Below, in pieces: positions 36,114 through 47,614 of a stretch of DNA of 64,000 bases (its first letter is position 1; every line of letters starts with the position of its first letter). Position numbers and translations under genes: made by a program. Source of the DNA: Cycloclasticus pugetii PS-1 (lineage in GTDB: Bacteria; Pseudomonadota; Gammaproteobacteria; Methylococcales; Cycloclasticaceae); assembly GCF_000384415.1 (NCBI RefSeq), contig NZ_ARVU01000001.1:1860001-1924000 (forward strand), read 5' to 3'. The notes under the pieces are model-generated. The model saw only the letters and a program-made list of their open reading frames with translations. It ran no database searches and was not told the origin of the DNA.

Positions 36114-37970
36114 ATGAAAGACGATATGTTTAACCAAAAGGGTTTCTTAATAAATGAACAAAAGCCTCTTTCTAACCCTTCGTCAACCGTTAAGCCTCAT
36201 ATAGCTGCGAAGGCTCAAAAGAAACTGAAAGACCAACAGGCTCGCATTAATCAACCAGAAAAAGAGACTTCAAACATTAAAGAAAAACTAAGCATCGAGA
36301 GAGATTTTCTTCAAGCAACGATGGAGTCAGTGCATGAAGGCGTTATCGTTACCGACCTCAACGGTATCATTCACTATAGCAACCCCGCTGCCCATAAGTT
36401 ATTAAACACTCAACAAAAAGACTGTACCCACCAAGCTATTGATGAGGTTTTAATATTAAAAACCAATGAATCGTTGCCCATTGAGTTGGTTAATATCAAT
36501 AAAGAAACGTTGGAAGCAAAACAACAAGTTGCTTTTATTGAGCACGAAGATGGCAACAAATCCACGATTGAGTGGTCTCGCACTTTTATAACCAACAAAA
36601 ATGCCGAACGTTTAGGGCTTGTCTTTACTATTAACGACATCACAACGGCTTATCATTTAACCAACCAATTAAAGCATCAAGCCTCTCATGACACCTTAAC
36701 CGGCTTATTAAACCGTGGTGAATTTAGCCGCCGCTTAGCAAACTGCCTATCTGCAACTCAAGAAGCCAATATTAGGCATAGCCTGATCTTTATAGACCTC
36801 GATCAATTTAAAATAGTTAATGACACCTGTGGACACCAAGGTGGAGATCAATTACTCAGGCAACTCTCCTCCATTCTTTCGCCTTTAGTCCGAGGACGAG
36901 ATACCTTAGCGAGACTTGGTGGCGACGAGTTTGCCATTTTATTGGAAGCGTGCCCGAAAGAGGCTGCACTTAAAGTGGCTAACGACGTCTTATCCACCAT
37001 ACAAAAGTTTCGTTTCACCTGTGATCATAAAACGTTTAATATCGGCGCCAGTATGGGCATTGCACACTTTTCTTCCGGATTACAATCTGAAAGCGACCCA
37101 CTAACAGTCGCTGATGCTGCTTGCTATAAAGCAAAAGAAGAAGGTAGAAACTGTATTATAGAAATGGATATCTCAAATGTTCAGCAACAGCCGGGCATAC
37201 CTCAACACCAAATGCAATGGCTTAACAAGCTAAACACTGCGCTCGACACCGACCAATTCATTCTCTATCAACAAAGAATAGCCCCAACCAACCCTGGTAG
37301 TAACCAATCTTTACATTACGAAGTCCTACTCAGAATAAAAGATAATGAAAGACTCATCAGCCCCGGCGCTTTCTTACCACCAGCTGAACGTTACGGGCTG
37401 ATACACCGAATTGATCATTGGGTCATTAAAAACACATTGGCATGGCTGTCTGAGCACCCTGATGTGTTAGCGAAAACAAAATTATGCAGCATTAACCTAT
37501 CAGGCCTATCATTGTCAGACGAGGATCTTTCCCATTATGTCACTCGATACCTCAAACAATATGCGATTGATTGTAAAAAAATATGCTTTGAAATAACCGA
37601 GTCATCGGCCATTCAAAACTTATCGTTGGCATTTGAGTTCATACACAATATGCACGAGTTGGGCTGCTCTTTCTCATTAGACGACTTTGGTACGGGCATG
37701 TCATCCTTCTCTTACCTTAAGCAATTACCCGTTAATCATTTAAAAATAGACGGTAGCTTTATTCGTCATATTGAGTCCGACCCCATTGATTTAGCGATGA
37801 CCCGCTCCATCAATGAAATTGGTCATGTTATGGGCATGAGTACAATTGCTGAGTTCGTTGAAAATGAAGAAATTTTTCAGCTGCTTAGGCAACTCGGGGT
37901 AGATTATGCTCAAGGCTACCACATAGCTAAACCCGCACCCCTAGATGAACTGCTTGATCACCTAACTTAA
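36114..37970 (+). CDS. PAS-GGDEF-EAL protein (cyclic-di-GMP turnover)
   Basis: Domain order: charged coiled-coil N-terminus, PAS sensor (starting near [17 protein letters not shown], about 70-190), GGDEF (about 195-355, with intact [12 protein letters not shown]), and EAL (about 380-615). In the EAL domain the signature reads EVLLRI instead of EALLR, while the later DDFGTG and the E-x-T-E block are intact, so phosphodiesterase activity is plausible. No membrane segment is seen. The start is uncertain: ATG 36114, ATG 36126 or TTG 36051. It overlaps the convergent copper ATPase by 4 bases. Pseudomonas has the c-di-GMP phosphodiesterase gene dipA close to glnE; orthology is a guess. Confidence 0.88.
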   Translation: MKDDMFNQKGFLINEQKPLSNPSSTVKPHIAAKAQKKLKDQQARINQPEKETSNIKEKLSIERDFLQATMESVHEGVIVTDLNGIIHYSNPAAHKLLNTQQKDCTHQAIDEVLILKTNESLPIELVNINKETLEAKQQVAFIEHEDGNKSTIEWSRTFITNKNAERLGLVFTINDITTAYHLTNQLKHQASHDTLTGLLNRGEFSRRLANCLSATQEANIRHSLIFIDLDQFKIVNDTCGHQGGDQLLRQLSSILSPLVRGRDTLARLGGDEFAILLEACPKEAALKVANDVLSTIQKFRFTCDHKTFNIGASMGIAHFSSGLQSESDPLTVADAACYKAKEEGRNCIIEMDISNVQQQPGIPQHQMQWLNKLNTALDTDQFILYQQRIAPTNPGSNQSLHYEVLLRIKDNERLISPGAFLPPAERYGLIHRIDHWVIKNTLAWLSEHPDVLAKTKLCSINLSGLSLSDEDLSHYVTRYLKQYAIDCKKICFEITESSAIQNLSLAFEFIHNMHELGCSFSLDDFGTGMSSFSYLKQLPVNHLKIDGSFIRHIESDPIDLAMTRSINEIGHVMGMSTIAEFVENEEIFQLLRQLGVDYAQGYHIAKPAPLDELLDHLT

Positions 37971-40399
37971 AGCCTTACCATTTTTAACCGCAGCGCATTG
38001 GCAATCACTGATACAGAGCTTAAACTCATCGCTGCGGCGGCAATCATCGGCGACAATAAAATCCCTAAGAAAGGGTACAACACGCCTGCTGCAACCGGCA
38101 CACCTAAGCTATTGTAAAGAAAAGCAAACACAAGGTTTTGCCTGATATTTTTCATCGTTGCTTTACTCAATTTACGCGCGCGGACGATACCTCTCAGGTC
38201 ACCCTTAACTAGTACAACTCCAGTGCTTTCAATAGCAATATCCGAACCGTTGCCCATTGCAATACCTACATTTGCTTGCGCCAGCGCGGGGGCATCGTTA
38301 ACACCATCCCCAGCCATCGCTACCACATGGCCATCAGCTTGAAGACTTTTAATAACATCCGCTTTTTCTGCCGGTAAAACACCCGCTTTAAATTCATCAA
38401 TCCCCAACTGATTGGCTACCTGCTCAGCTGACCCCTGCTGGTCACCCGTTAACATCACGACTTTTACACCAGCTTGGTGCAGTTGATCTATCGCCTCATG
38501 TGTTGAAGGCTTTATTTCATCCTTTAATAAAAACACTGCACAGGCCTGATCATTTACCGCCATATACAATAAAGTTTCTCCTGCACTGTTATCAGATAAC
38601 GACAAGCTATTAAAATCACCCGTATCGATCCCGTTATCATCCAGAAAACGTTTATTCCCTAACAATACAGACTGCTGATTAATCTCACCAGACACTCCTT
38701 TTCCAGTAGTAGCATTAAAATCAACCACCTCAAGCAGAGTTAACTCTTGCGCTGCATTCACAACCGCCTCCGCCAGTGGATGTTCACTGACTTTTTCAAG
38801 GCTTGCCGCCAATAAGAGCGCCTCATCAGTCGTCATCTTCCCTAGTGTTTTGATACCCGTTACACTGGGCTTCCCTTCTGTTAATGTGCCGGTTTTATCA
38901 ACCACCAAGGTATCCACCTTTTCCATCAACTCTAACATTTCAGCATTTTTGATTAACACGCCCATGTTCGCACCACGTCCCATACCCACCATAATCGACA
39001 TCGGTGTCGCTAAACCTAGGGCACACGGACAGGCAATAATTAACACCGCAACGGCATTAACAACAGCCAAACTTAGCGCATATTCGGATGCCAAGGCATA
39101 CCAGGCAAAAAAAGTCACCACAGAAATACTAACAACAATCGGGACGAACCACGACGCTACAACATCCGCCACACGCTGAATCGGCGCACGACTACGCTGT
39201 GCCTCGCTAACCATATGAATGATTTGTGACAACAACGTCTCATTGCCCACGTGCTGCGCCGTTAAGGTAAAGCTGCCAGTGCCATTAACTGTACCGGCAA
39301 TAACTGAGTCTCCTGCTGTTTTCTCCACCGGCACAGGCTCACCGGTGACCATCGACTCATCTATTGAGCTACCGCCATCGAGTAAAACACCGTCCACAGG
39401 CACTTTATCGCCTGGGCGAACACGCAGCACATCACCGACAACAACATCTTCTAATAAAATTTCCTCTTCATCGCCATGCCCATTCACCCGTCGCGCTGTA
39501 TTAGGTGATAGCCCCACCAACAAATGAATTGCTTTGTTGGTTTGACCGCGTGCTTTTAATTCCAACACTTGACCCAACAATACCAAGGTAATAATCACTG
39601 CAGCCGCTTCAAAATAGACAGCAACAACACCCTGTGCATTGAACATTGAGTCCGGAAAGGCATTAGGGAAGAACACCGCCACGAGGCTATACAGCCAAGC
39701 GACGGTTACACCCAAGCCGATCAAGGTGAACATATTAAGGTTCCATGTTTTTATCGACTGCACGGCGCGTTCAAAAAACGGCCAGCCCGCCCATAATACA
39801 ACCGGGGATGCCAGCAGTAGCTGAATCCATTGCCATGTTTTGGCCGATAAAAATGATAAAAACAAATCCCCTACCAGCATTTCTGACATGGCTATAATAA
39901 ATAACGGCACCGTAAATATAAGACTAAAGGTAAACCGTCGACTCATATCATCTAATTCTGGGTTTTCCTCTTCCAAAACCACCGTTCGCGCTTCTAAAGC
40001 CATACCGCAAACCGGGCATGAACCCGGTGACTCTTCCACCACCTCTGGATGCATAGGGCAAATATACTCGGTCTTTTTAGATGGAGGTACAAAGGCTTCC
40101 GGCTCCAATGCCATACCACATTTTGGGCAAATATCTGGGCTATCACTTTCAACACCCGGACACATTGGGCAGATATATTTAGCCCCTAGAGCAGCAGTAG
40201 GTTCAGGTCGTGCTTGACCCGACAGGTACATGTCTTGATCTTTGTTAAATTTTATCAGGCAGCCTTCACAACAAAACCCATACCATTGGCCCTTATATTC
40301 CGTCTGGTACTGAGTATCTTTAGAAACATCCATGCCACATACAGGGTCTTTATGGCTCATTCCCTTCTCCTGTTGAGCTTCATGACAACAATCATGCAT
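37967..40399 (-). CDS. copA: Copper-translocating P-type ATPase with YHS and two heavy-metal-binding domains
   Basis: This P1B-ATPase exports Cu+ (or Ag+) from the cytosol. The N-terminus holds a YHS domain (DPVCGMDV ... FCCEGC, about 17-55) and two short heavy-metal-binding domains ([10 protein letters not shown] near 75 and [10 protein letters not shown] near 110, each with CPKCGMALE or CPVCGMALE). Eight membrane helices follow, with metal-site [10 protein letters not shown] near 455, [11 protein letters not shown] near 495, HPLAEAV near 540, and [13 protein letters not shown] near 690. Two starts have ribosome-binding sites: ATG 40399 with GAGGAG and ATG 40360 with AGGAGAAGG; I keep the longer. 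No copper-responsive regulator is adjacent. Confidence 0.9.
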   Translation of the reverse strand: MHDCCHEAQQEKGMSHKDPVCGMDVSKDTQYQTEYKGQWYGFCCEGCLIKFNKDQDMYLSGQARPEPTAALGAKYICPMCPGVESDSPDICPKCGMALEPEAFVPPSKKTEYICPMHPEVVEESPGSCPVCGMALEARTVVLEEENPELDDMSRRFTFSLIFTVPLFIIAMSEMLVGDLFLSFLSAKTWQWIQLLLASPVVLWAGWPFFERAVQSIKTWNLNMFTLIGLGVTVAWLYSLVAVFFPNAFPDSMFNAQGVVAVYFEAAAVIITLVLLGQVLELKARGQTNKAIHLLVGLSPNTARRVNGHGDEEEILLEDVVVGDVLRVRPGDKVPVDGVLLDGGSSIDESMVTGEPVPVEKTAGDSVIAGTVNGTGSFTLTAQHVGNETLLSQIIHMVSEAQRSRAPIQRVADVVASWFVPIVVSISVVTFFAWYALASEYALSLAVVNAVAVLIIACPCALGLATPMSIMVGMGRGANMGVLIKNAEMLELMEKVDTLVVDKTGTLTEGKPSVTGIKTLGKMTTDEALLLAASLEKVSEHPLAEAVVNAAQELTLLEVVDFNATTGKGVSGEINQQSVLLGNKRFLDDNGIDTGDFNSLSLSDNSAGETLLYMAVNDQACAVFLLKDEIKPSTHEAIDQLHQAGVKVVMLTGDQQGSAEQVANQLGIDEFKAGVLPAEKADVIKSLQADGHVVAMAGDGVNDAPALAQANVGIAMGNGSDIAIESTGVVLVKGDLRGIVRARKLSKATMKNIRQNLVFAFLYNSLGVPVAAGVLYPFLGILLSPMIAAAAMSLSSVSVIANALRLKMVRL

Positions 40400-40449
40400 G
40401 TTAGCAACTCCTCATAAAAAAACTGATCAAGATTATTTATAAACTATAT

Positions 40450-40860
40450 TCACACCTCTAAGGCTTTAGCGTTCTTCCAGACCACAAGCCCTGTTGCGAT
40501 AATAATGACATGAATAACCAGCGTAATCAGTGCCACAACAACATCCTCATGGTTCATCGCACTGTAGATATCCCAAATGCCAAAGATCGTTTCTGTGATA
40601 AACACCACAGGAATCAACGCAGGATAGTAGCGCATTGGGTTTCGTGCGCCAGCAATCAACACCACGCCTATTGCTGCTAAACCAAGCCCTACAATCAACC
40701 AAGCATCTAGCAACAATTGAAATATAACCTCATCTTGATATAGCTCAACACCTGGATACATCAAAGGTACTTGCGGCCCCCAAAGGCTTGGCCACAATAA
40801 CACCAAGTTTAATATATAAAAAATACCAACACCGACCATCCAAACTTTTAAGCCTTTCAT
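40450..40860 (-). CDS. Small four-helix membrane protein, possibly BphX-like
   Basis: A 136-residue protein with four membrane segments (about 8-25, 48-70, 78-98, 108-130) and acidic loops (GVELYQDEVIF, DIYSAMNHED). Size and layout recall BphX-like proteins found in some biphenyl degradation clusters, and a BphK-like transferase and BphA-type dioxygenase lie nearby. That label is tentative. It could equally belong with the copper ATPase 50 bases downstream on the same strand. Confidence 0.5.
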   Translation of the reverse strand: MKGLKVWMVGVGIFYILNLVLLWPSLWGPQVPLMYPGVELYQDEVIFQLLLDAWLIVGLGLAAIGVVLIAGARNPMRYYPALIPVVFITETIFGIWDIYSAMNHEDVVVALITLVIHVIIIATGLVVWKNAKALEV

Positions 40861-40918
40861 CAGATTGCTCTCCTAGATTTTGATTAATTTTTTAAAGCAC
40901 GAATACACTAGCATTTAC

Positions 40919-40948
40919 TTAACAATAATCAAAGAACGGCGTTACAAT
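40919..40948 (+). promoter_or_regulatory. Promoter candidate for the glutathione transferase gene
   Basis: TTAACA (40919-40924) and TACAAT (40943-40948), each five of six to consensus, are 18 bases apart. The start codon lies 90 bases downstream and has AAGGA 9 bases before it. The arrangement is good for a sigma-70-type promoter. Confidence 0.5.
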
Positions 40949-40961
40949 AAAACTAAGCATA

Positions 40962-40985
40962 TTGATGCTTTTAGTAGACAATGAC
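40962..40985. promoter_or_regulatory. Inverted repeat downstream of the GST promoter
   Basis: AAGCAT (40965-40970) pairs with ATGCTT (40975-40980) around ATTG, with outer ACT/AGT arms after a two-base asymmetry. It begins 14 bases after the -10, so it sits at or just after the transcription start. An operator or a small 5' leader hairpin is possible. Confidence 0.4.
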
Positions 40986-41037
40986 CCACATTTATTTTGG
41001 GATTTTTAACTAACGATAATTATAAGGAATAACACGT

Positions 41038-41649
41038 ATGAAACTTTATTACTCCCCAGGATCATGTTCTTTATCTCCACATATTGCTATTCATGAAGCA
41101 GGTTTAACAGCTAAAACAGAGCTAGTAAAAGTAGACTTGCAATCACACACTCTCGAGAATGGTGATAACTATCTTGACATTAACCCTTGCGGTTATGTGC
41201 CTGCGTTACAGCTTGATAGCGGTGAATTTTTATTCGAAGGTCCTGCTATTGTGCAATACATCGCAAGCTTAGCACCTGAAAAAAACCTAGCACCTGCTGC
41301 TGACACGTTTGAACGTGCAAAGTTACAGCAATGGTTAAACTTTTTATCAACAGAATTACATAAAGGACTTGCGCCTTTATTTAACCCTGCTCTTTCTGAT
41401 GATACAAAAGGTGTTTTTATTGAAGGTTATAGCAAGCGCCTAACTCAATTAGTTGAGTCAATGGGTGATAGTGAGTACCTAGTAGGTGATCAGTTCTCAG
41501 TAGCAGATATCTACTTATTCGTTATCTTAAGCTGGCACCCATACTTTGAATTTGATGCCTCACCTTGGCCATCACTTAAAGCATTCCAAGAGCGTATTGG
41601 CTCTCGCCCTGCTGTACAAGAAGCACTTAAGCATGAAGGTTTAGCTTAA
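41038..41649 (+). CDS. Glutathione S-transferase, beta-class/BphK-like
   Basis: A 203-residue cytosolic GST. The N-terminal thioredoxin-like domain begins MKLYYSPGSCSLSPHIA, with Cys10 as in beta-class and BphK enzymes, and the glutathione-binding FEGPAIVQYIA near 66. The all-alpha C-terminal domain has FSVADIYLFVILSW near 150. BphK enzymes dehalogenate chlorinated meta-cleavage intermediates; the nearby BphA-type dioxygenase and meta-pathway genes suit that. A general detoxification role cannot be excluded. It has its own promoter candidate and ends before a strong hairpin. Confidence 0.85.
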   Translation: MKLYYSPGSCSLSPHIAIHEAGLTAKTELVKVDLQSHTLENGDNYLDINPCGYVPALQLDSGEFLFEGPAIVQYIASLAPEKNLAPAADTFERAKLQQWLNFLSTELHKGLAPLFNPALSDDTKGVFIEGYSKRLTQLVESMGDSEYLVGDQFSVADIYLFVILSWHPYFEFDASPWPSLKAFQERIGSRPAVQEALKHEGLA

Positions 41650-41665
41650 GTCTTAAGCAAGTAAT

Positions 41666-41688
41666 CGAGGTGCCCATAAGGCACCTCG
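41666..41688. terminator. Bidirectional hairpin terminator between GST and aldehyde dehydrogenase
   Basis: CGAGGTGCC (41666-41674) pairs perfectly with GGCACCTCG (41680-41688) around CATAA. This 9-base GC-rich stem sits between two convergent genes. The flank on the right (GTTATTTCATT) is only moderately T-rich, so termination is inferred from position and stem stability. Confidence 0.65.
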
Positions 41689-41697
41689 GTTATTTCA

Positions 41698-43158
41698 TTA
41701 CAATTTAACGCAAACATTCCGTGTTTCAGTATAAAACTCTAAGGAATGAACACCACCCTCTCGTCCAATACCTGATTGCTTAGAGCCACCAAAAGCGGTT
41801 CTTAAATCACGTAAGAACCAGCTATTAATCCAGGTAATACCCACATCAATTTTGGCAGCCACGCGGTGAGCGCGTGACAAATCCCGTGTCCATACGGTTG
41901 TTGATAAACCATATTCTGTATCATTGGCCCAGTTAATCACTTGTTGCTCATCGTCAAATGGCGCAATGTGGCAGCAAGGACCAAAAATTTCTTCCTTCAT
42001 GACCGTTGCATCTTCTGCAAGCCCCGTCCAAATGGTTGGCTCCACCCAAGCACCCTCTTTTAATTCTTCTGGCATGCTGGGAACGCCACCTCCCGTGACA
42101 ACTGTTGCGCCTTCCTCAACTGCTTTTGCATAATAAGACAGTACCTTTGCTTGATGCTCATGGCTAATCATTGGGCCAAAATTACAGTTTTCATCATCCG
42201 GCCTACCGTGGCGCACTTTTTCGACTTTTTGCTTCAGTGCTTCCACAAATTTATCAAAAATGGGCCGCTCAACATAAACACGCTCCGTGCCTAAGCAGAC
42301 CTGCCCAGAATTCAAGAATGAGGACTTGTATATCCCATCAACCGCTTTATCAAAATCACTATCTGCAAAGACAATACCCGCATTTTTACCACCCAGCTCA
42401 AAGGAAACATCTCGCATCCCCTCCGATGCGGCTTTCATAATGGCCGCTCCTGTAGTCGTTTCACCGGTAAAGGTAATAGCGTCTACCTTTGGATGATGTG
42501 TTAAATACTCACCGGCAGAGTCAGGCCCAAAACCGTGAACAACATTAAACACGCCTTTTGGTACGCCTACTTTATTCATGACTTCACCCAATAAAGCAGT
42601 GGTTAATGGCGTCTCTTCAGAAGGCTTAACCACCACCGTATTTCCACAAGCCAGCGCCGGCCCTACTTTCCACGTCATTAACAAAAAGGGTGCATTCCAA
42701 GGCGACACCACACCAACAACCCCTTTTGGTACACGAATAGCATAGTTCAGCGCACCTAAACCATCGGGTGTTGTCGTTTGAAATGACTCATTCGGAACAT
42801 TCTTAATGACATCAGCAAAAATTTTAAAGTTTGCCGCGCCTCTAGGAATAAACGCATGCGTCATAATACTTTTAGGTTGGCCCGTATCTGCCATTTCCGC
42901 TTCTACAAAATCATCAAAACGTCGGGTAATCTCATCGGCAACACCATATAAAATCTCAACGCGTTGCTCCATGGTAAAAGCTCCCCATTCACCATTTAAA
43001 GCGGCACGCGCTGCTTGGACTGCACGATCAACATCAACCTTACCCCCTTCAGATACCTGAGCGATAAGGCGCCGGTCAACAGGGGAGCGTTTTTCAAATG
43101 ATTTACCGTCAACAGCGGATACAAACTCGCCATTTATGAAATGATTAATATGTTGCAT
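41698..43158 (-). CDS. 2-hydroxymuconic semialdehyde dehydrogenase (DmpC/XylG-type)
   Basis: The 486-residue aldehyde dehydrogenase oxidises the ring-cleavage semialdehyde from catechol-type substrates to 2-hydroxymuconate with NAD+. Catalytic residues are C288 in NSGQVCLGTE and E254 in FELGGKN; cofactor binding uses VVSPWNAP near 150 and FTGETTTG near 230. The MTWKVGPALACGNTVVVKPS block and the exact length match the DmpC/XylG/BphG group. An HpaE-like role in homoprotocatechuate breakdown is the main alternative given the HpaH/HpaI-type genes at 46.8-48.4 kb. It is divergent from the dioxygenase genes across 315 bases. Confidence 0.85.
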   Translation of the reverse strand: MQHINHFINGEFVSAVDGKSFEKRSPVDRRLIAQVSEGGKVDVDRAVQAARAALNGEWGAFTMEQRVEILYGVADEITRRFDDFVEAEMADTGQPKSIMTHAFIPRGAANFKIFADVIKNVPNESFQTTTPDGLGALNYAIRVPKGVVGVVSPWNAPFLLMTWKVGPALACGNTVVVKPSEETPLTTALLGEVMNKVGVPKGVFNVVHGFGPDSAGEYLTHHPKVDAITFTGETTTGAAIMKAASEGMRDVSFELGGKNAGIVFADSDFDKAVDGIYKSSFLNSGQVCLGTERVYVERPIFDKFVEALKQKVEKVRHGRPDDENCNFGPMISHEHQAKVLSYYAKAVEEGATVVTGGGVPSMPEELKEGAWVEPTIWTGLAEDATVMKEEIFGPCCHIAPFDDEQQVINWANDTEYGLSTTVWTRDLSRAHRVAAKIDVGITWINSWFLRDLRTAFGGSKQSGIGREGGVHSLEFYTETRNVCVKL

Positions 43159-44805
<1,647 letters not shown>

Positions 44806-44827
44806 CTTTAAGAGCTGATCTTAACCT

Positions 44828-44843
44828 AAAAATTACTTTTGGA
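44828..44843 (+). repeat. Copy 2 of a repeated translation-initiation region
   Basis: AAAAATTACTTTTGGA precedes the beta-subunit ATG at 44851 by 7 bases and matches the element before the alpha subunit at all but one position over 16 bases. The similarity supports the ATG at 44851 as the beta start. Confidence 0.6.
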
Positions 44844-44850
44844 ATCGACT

Positions 44851-45426
44851 ATGGCCTCACCTATTAACATTAAAGAAATTATTTCAAGCCCTGCGGCTGA
44901 CCTTGCACTACAAAACGAAATTGAGCAGTTTTATTACCGCGAAGCGCTACTATTAGACAACATCAAATACGAAGATTGGTTTGCCTTATTAGATGACGAC
45001 ATTCACTATTATATGCCCATTAGAAGAAACGCTATGCAACGACGTGGACGCGTTCGAGCTAGTGATTTAGTTGAATATACTAACCAGCATGAATTCGCTC
45101 ATTTCGATGAAGACAAAACCACAATGAACGGACGTTTAAGAAAGCTTCTCAGTGACTTTAGTTGGTCTGAAAACCCAGCTTCGCGAACACGTCACACCGT
45201 TTCAAACGTGATTATTACCGAAGGTGAACAGAAAGACACCTTCAATGTTTGCTCATCATTTATTGTTTATCGAAACCGCTTAGAAACGCAGGTGGATATT
45301 TTTGCAGGCGAACGTCACGACGTGCTGCGCCGCTCAGATAATACATTAGGCTTTAAAATAGCCAAACGTACCATTTTAGTAGACCAAAGCACCATCCTAT
45401 CAAACAATATTAGTATCTTTTTCTAG
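44851..45426 (+). CDS. Ring-hydroxylating dioxygenase beta subunit
   Basis: The 191-residue product is the small subunit of the alpha3-beta3 dioxygenase, with the NTF2-like fold. Recognisable stretches are [13 protein letters not shown] near 26, [18 protein letters not shown] near 43, a central [15 protein letters not shown] near 110 and [12 protein letters not shown] near 150, all as in BphA2/TodC2. The ATG at 44851 is preferred over an in-frame TTG at 44839 because it follows the same GGA-bearing leader as the alpha gene. No ferredoxin or reductase gene follows; a strong hairpin lies 20 bases downstream. Confidence 0.9.
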   Translation: MASPINIKEIISSPAADLALQNEIEQFYYREALLLDNIKYEDWFALLDDDIHYYMPIRRNAMQRRGRVRASDLVEYTNQHEFAHFDEDKTTMNGRLRKLLSDFSWSENPASRTRHTVSNVIITEGEQKDTFNVCSSFIVYRNRLETQVDIFAGERHDVLRRSDNTLGFKIAKRTILVDQSTILSNNISIFF

Positions 45427-45445
45427 TTAGATAGAAACCAGACTA

Positions 45446-45483
45446 CCATGAGGTTGTTGCCAATATTCGCAGCGACCTCATGG
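45446..45483 (+). terminator. Hairpin downstream of the dioxygenase genes
   Basis: CCATGAGGT (45446-45454) pairs with ACCTCATGG (45475-45483), and the stem continues inward with TGTTGC/GCAGCG (two wobble pairs) to about 15 pairs around an 8-base loop. No T-tract follows, so it may be a weak terminator or a 3'-end stabiliser of the dioxygenase message. Confidence 0.5.
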
Positions 45484-45576
45484 CATAATAAACTCTGCTC
45501 TAAAATACCCTTGATCCAAAGAGTAGCCGAACCGACAGCCAGATTCTTTCGGCCTTAGCGCATCACCACTAAACCC

Positions 45577-46464
45577 TCATATACCTGCCACAGCAACCGC
45601 TAACGAGCCAAACATTAGCAAACCGCCTGCTAGTCGACTAATTAATTGTTTACGCGTCAGTTTTTCCATTTGGCTCAAACCAAACCGGGCTAATACATAA
45701 ACCACACCTACGGCAATAAAGCCTCTTGACGCTTGCACAATATTTATCATCGTTGCCTCTTCCGATAACTTAAACGCATACATCAAAATAATAAGCCCCA
45801 TGAAGTGCGCTAACGCATATATAAGCAATGATTTACCAAACGGTTTTGAAACCTTCCAGTCATTTTTAAACAAAATTGGTGAAAGTGGCATTAATAATAC
45901 GGCTGGAACAACAAAAACAAACACCGCCAATTCCAACCCCCCCATGCCATTTTTCAATACATGGACGACAATTATATCGGCCAAGGCAAAGAAGAAACAC
46001 GTTAACAATACAAAGAACAATGCCAACGGCGAGCCATGTAATTTACCGTCATTTAAAAAAAACAAACTAACGAAAGCACCTAGCCCCGCAAGATAGACAC
46101 TCGGCGGATAGGTTTGTTCAAAAAACAGTACCGACAAGCCAGCCACTGCAAAAATTTTACAGCCCAACATCGGCACTACAAATGACGCATCACCATGCCG
46201 CATTGCATTGAGATAACTTGTTTGTCCCAATAGCACGAGCACACACATCGATAAGACTAGCCAAAACTGCTCCCACAATTGTGCTAAATCAACAAACGGC
46301 AATAATAGTACCGCTAGAAACCCCACTGCATACTGACTGTAAAAAGCTAACTTTTGGCGATTCAAAGAATGCGCTAAGAACTGTTTAGTATACGTAAAGC
46401 TAAACGCATGAAAAACAGATGCCAGCAATGTTAGCCAGACATAGGAGGGGATAATTGATATCAA
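45577..46464 (-). CDS. DMT/EamA family transporter
   Basis: A 295-residue inner-membrane protein with about ten hydrophobic segments in two repeats, the layout of drug/metabolite transporters of the EamA type. The first segments are SYVWLTLLASVFHAFSFTY; the second half ends with LAGGLLMFGSLAVAVAG. Substrate unknown. It converges with the dioxygenase beta gene and lies upstream of nothing else on its strand. Because of the position it might import or export an aromatic metabolite, but such neighbours are often incidental. Confidence 0.8.
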   Translation of the reverse strand: MISIIPSYVWLTLLASVFHAFSFTYTKQFLAHSLNRQKLAFYSQYAVGFLAVLLLPFVDLAQLWEQFWLVLSMCVLVLLGQTSYLNAMRHGDASFVVPMLGCKIFAVAGLSVLFFEQTYPPSVYLAGLGAFVSLFFLNDGKLHGSPLALFFVLLTCFFFALADIIVVHVLKNGMGGLELAVFVFVVPAVLLMPLSPILFKNDWKVSKPFGKSLLIYALAHFMGLIILMYAFKLSEEATMINIVQASRGFIAVGVVYVLARFGLSQMEKLTRKQLISRLAGGLLMFGSLAVAVAGI

Positions 46465-46812
46465 AATGATGTCCTAGGTAGGAATAAACCAGAATATTAT
46501 TACAAGCTAATATAATACCAATATTCAGGCTCTGTATCAGCTTTATTAATGACAGTTTACCTTAACATCCGTATCAATATGACTGACTGTGATTCACTAC
46601 TCATTCGCTAACACTTTTAATACTTAAACAGCATATACAAATTTATTTAATACGAACCAACCATCGCCACATTAGCCCATAACAACAAGGCGCTGGGTTA
46701 AATGAAAGAGCGACCTCCTTTAATATCACCTATCTCATTTAAATTTTTCATGGCGCATTAAAAAAGCTTATGAGCACATCACCCATAAGCTTTTTATAAA
46801 ACAAGAAAAAGG
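46465..46812. other. 348-base intergenic stretch
   Basis: No credible gene is seen. The right end holds the terminator at 46761-46795. The left part must carry the promoter of the leftward DMT transporter gene. A palindrome around CCTAGG lies close to that start (near 46473). Otherwise I see nothing in it beyond AT-rich sequence. Confidence 0.5.
46761..46795 (-). terminator. Rho-independent terminator after the aldolase gene
   Basis: AAAAAGCTTATG (46761-46772) pairs perfectly over 12 bases with CATAAGCTTTTT (46784-46795) around an 11-base loop. Read on the minus strand the stem runs into a T-tract of six followed by AATG, 18 bases after the aldolase stop. This ends the leftward hydrolase-hydratase-aldolase operon. 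Confidence 0.75.
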
Positions 46813-47589
46813 CTAATCCTTATTAAAGCGATCTAGCAAAGAGCCAGCAGCTGCCTTTAACAATAAGGTATCTGCTCCAATCAAGAAAAAACTAGCTCCC
46901 ATTTGTTGGTAGCGCTCTGCTTGTTCAGGATCACCACAATAAACACCCACCGGCTTTCCAAGTTCATGAACACGCTTAATTGATCGCTCAACGACCTTAC
47001 AAACTTCAGGGTGTCCAGGTTGACCTATATAGCCCATTGCAGCCGCTAAGTCTGCAGGGCCTATAAACACCGCATCTACACCATCAACTTGAGTAATCGC
47101 ATCAAGATCCGCAATGCCTTCTTTACTTTCTAGCTGTAAGACTAAACAAATATTATCGTCTGCTTGTTGAAGGTAATCTTTGATGCTCCCCCAGCGAGTT
47201 GCTCGGGTCAAAGCCCCTCCCATACCTCGCACACCCTTCGGTGCATAACGTACCGCGTCGACTAATTGCTTCGCTTGCTCAGCCGTGTCAACCATAGGAA
47301 TAAGCAATGTTTGCGCACCAATATCAAGCACCCTTTTAATATCGCCAACATTATGATCTTGCAAGCGAACAACTGAGTTAACGTCATACGCACTCATCGC
47401 TTGCAGTTGATGCATAATATTTTTGATATCATTCGGGCCGTGTTCGGCGTCGATCAACAACCAGTCAAAACCGGTCGTCGCCATCAGCTCTGCTGCCGTA
47501 GAATCGGCCAGTGCCATAAAGGCGCCCAGTTGTTTTTTATTCGCCTGTATCGACTGCTTAAATATATTCTTTGTCATCGGTAATGACAT
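46813..47589 (-). CDS. HpcH/HpaI family aldolase (class II pyruvate aldolase)
   Basis: The 258-residue TIM-barrel enzyme splits 4-hydroxy-2-oxo acids into pyruvate and an aldehyde with a divalent metal. HpaI residues can be matched: H50 in DAEHGPND, R75 in VVRLQD, metal ligands E154 (LQLESKEG) and D180 (IGPADL). It follows the HpaH-like hydratase by 25 bases, so it should take that enzyme's product. This is not the DmpG/BphI type aldolase usually found in catechol meta-cleavage, and no acetaldehyde dehydrogenase gene accompanies it. Confidence 0.88.
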   Translation of the reverse strand: MSLPMTKNIFKQSIQANKKQLGAFMALADSTAAELMATTGFDWLLIDAEHGPNDIKNIMHQLQAMSAYDVNSVVRLQDHNVGDIKRVLDIGAQTLLIPMVDTAEQAKQLVDAVRYAPKGVRGMGGALTRATRWGSIKDYLQQADDNICLVLQLESKEGIADLDAITQVDGVDAVFIGPADLAAAMGYIGQPGHPEVCKVVERSIKRVHELGKPVGVYCGDPEQAERYQQMGASFFLIGADTLLLKAAAGSLLDRFNKD

Positions 47590-47614
47590 ATTTCTCTACC
47601 TCTTAAATATTTAA

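Noticed and set aside
39219-40217. Several plus-strand frames of 60-125 codons opposite copA
   Set aside because: All are antisense to an intact P-type ATPase and are rich in Ser/Thr/Pro as is common for such shadows.
46701-46760. 19-codon frame before the terminator at 46761
   Set aside because: No ribosome-binding site, runs opposite to the neighbouring operon and ends inside the AT-rich flank of the hairpin.
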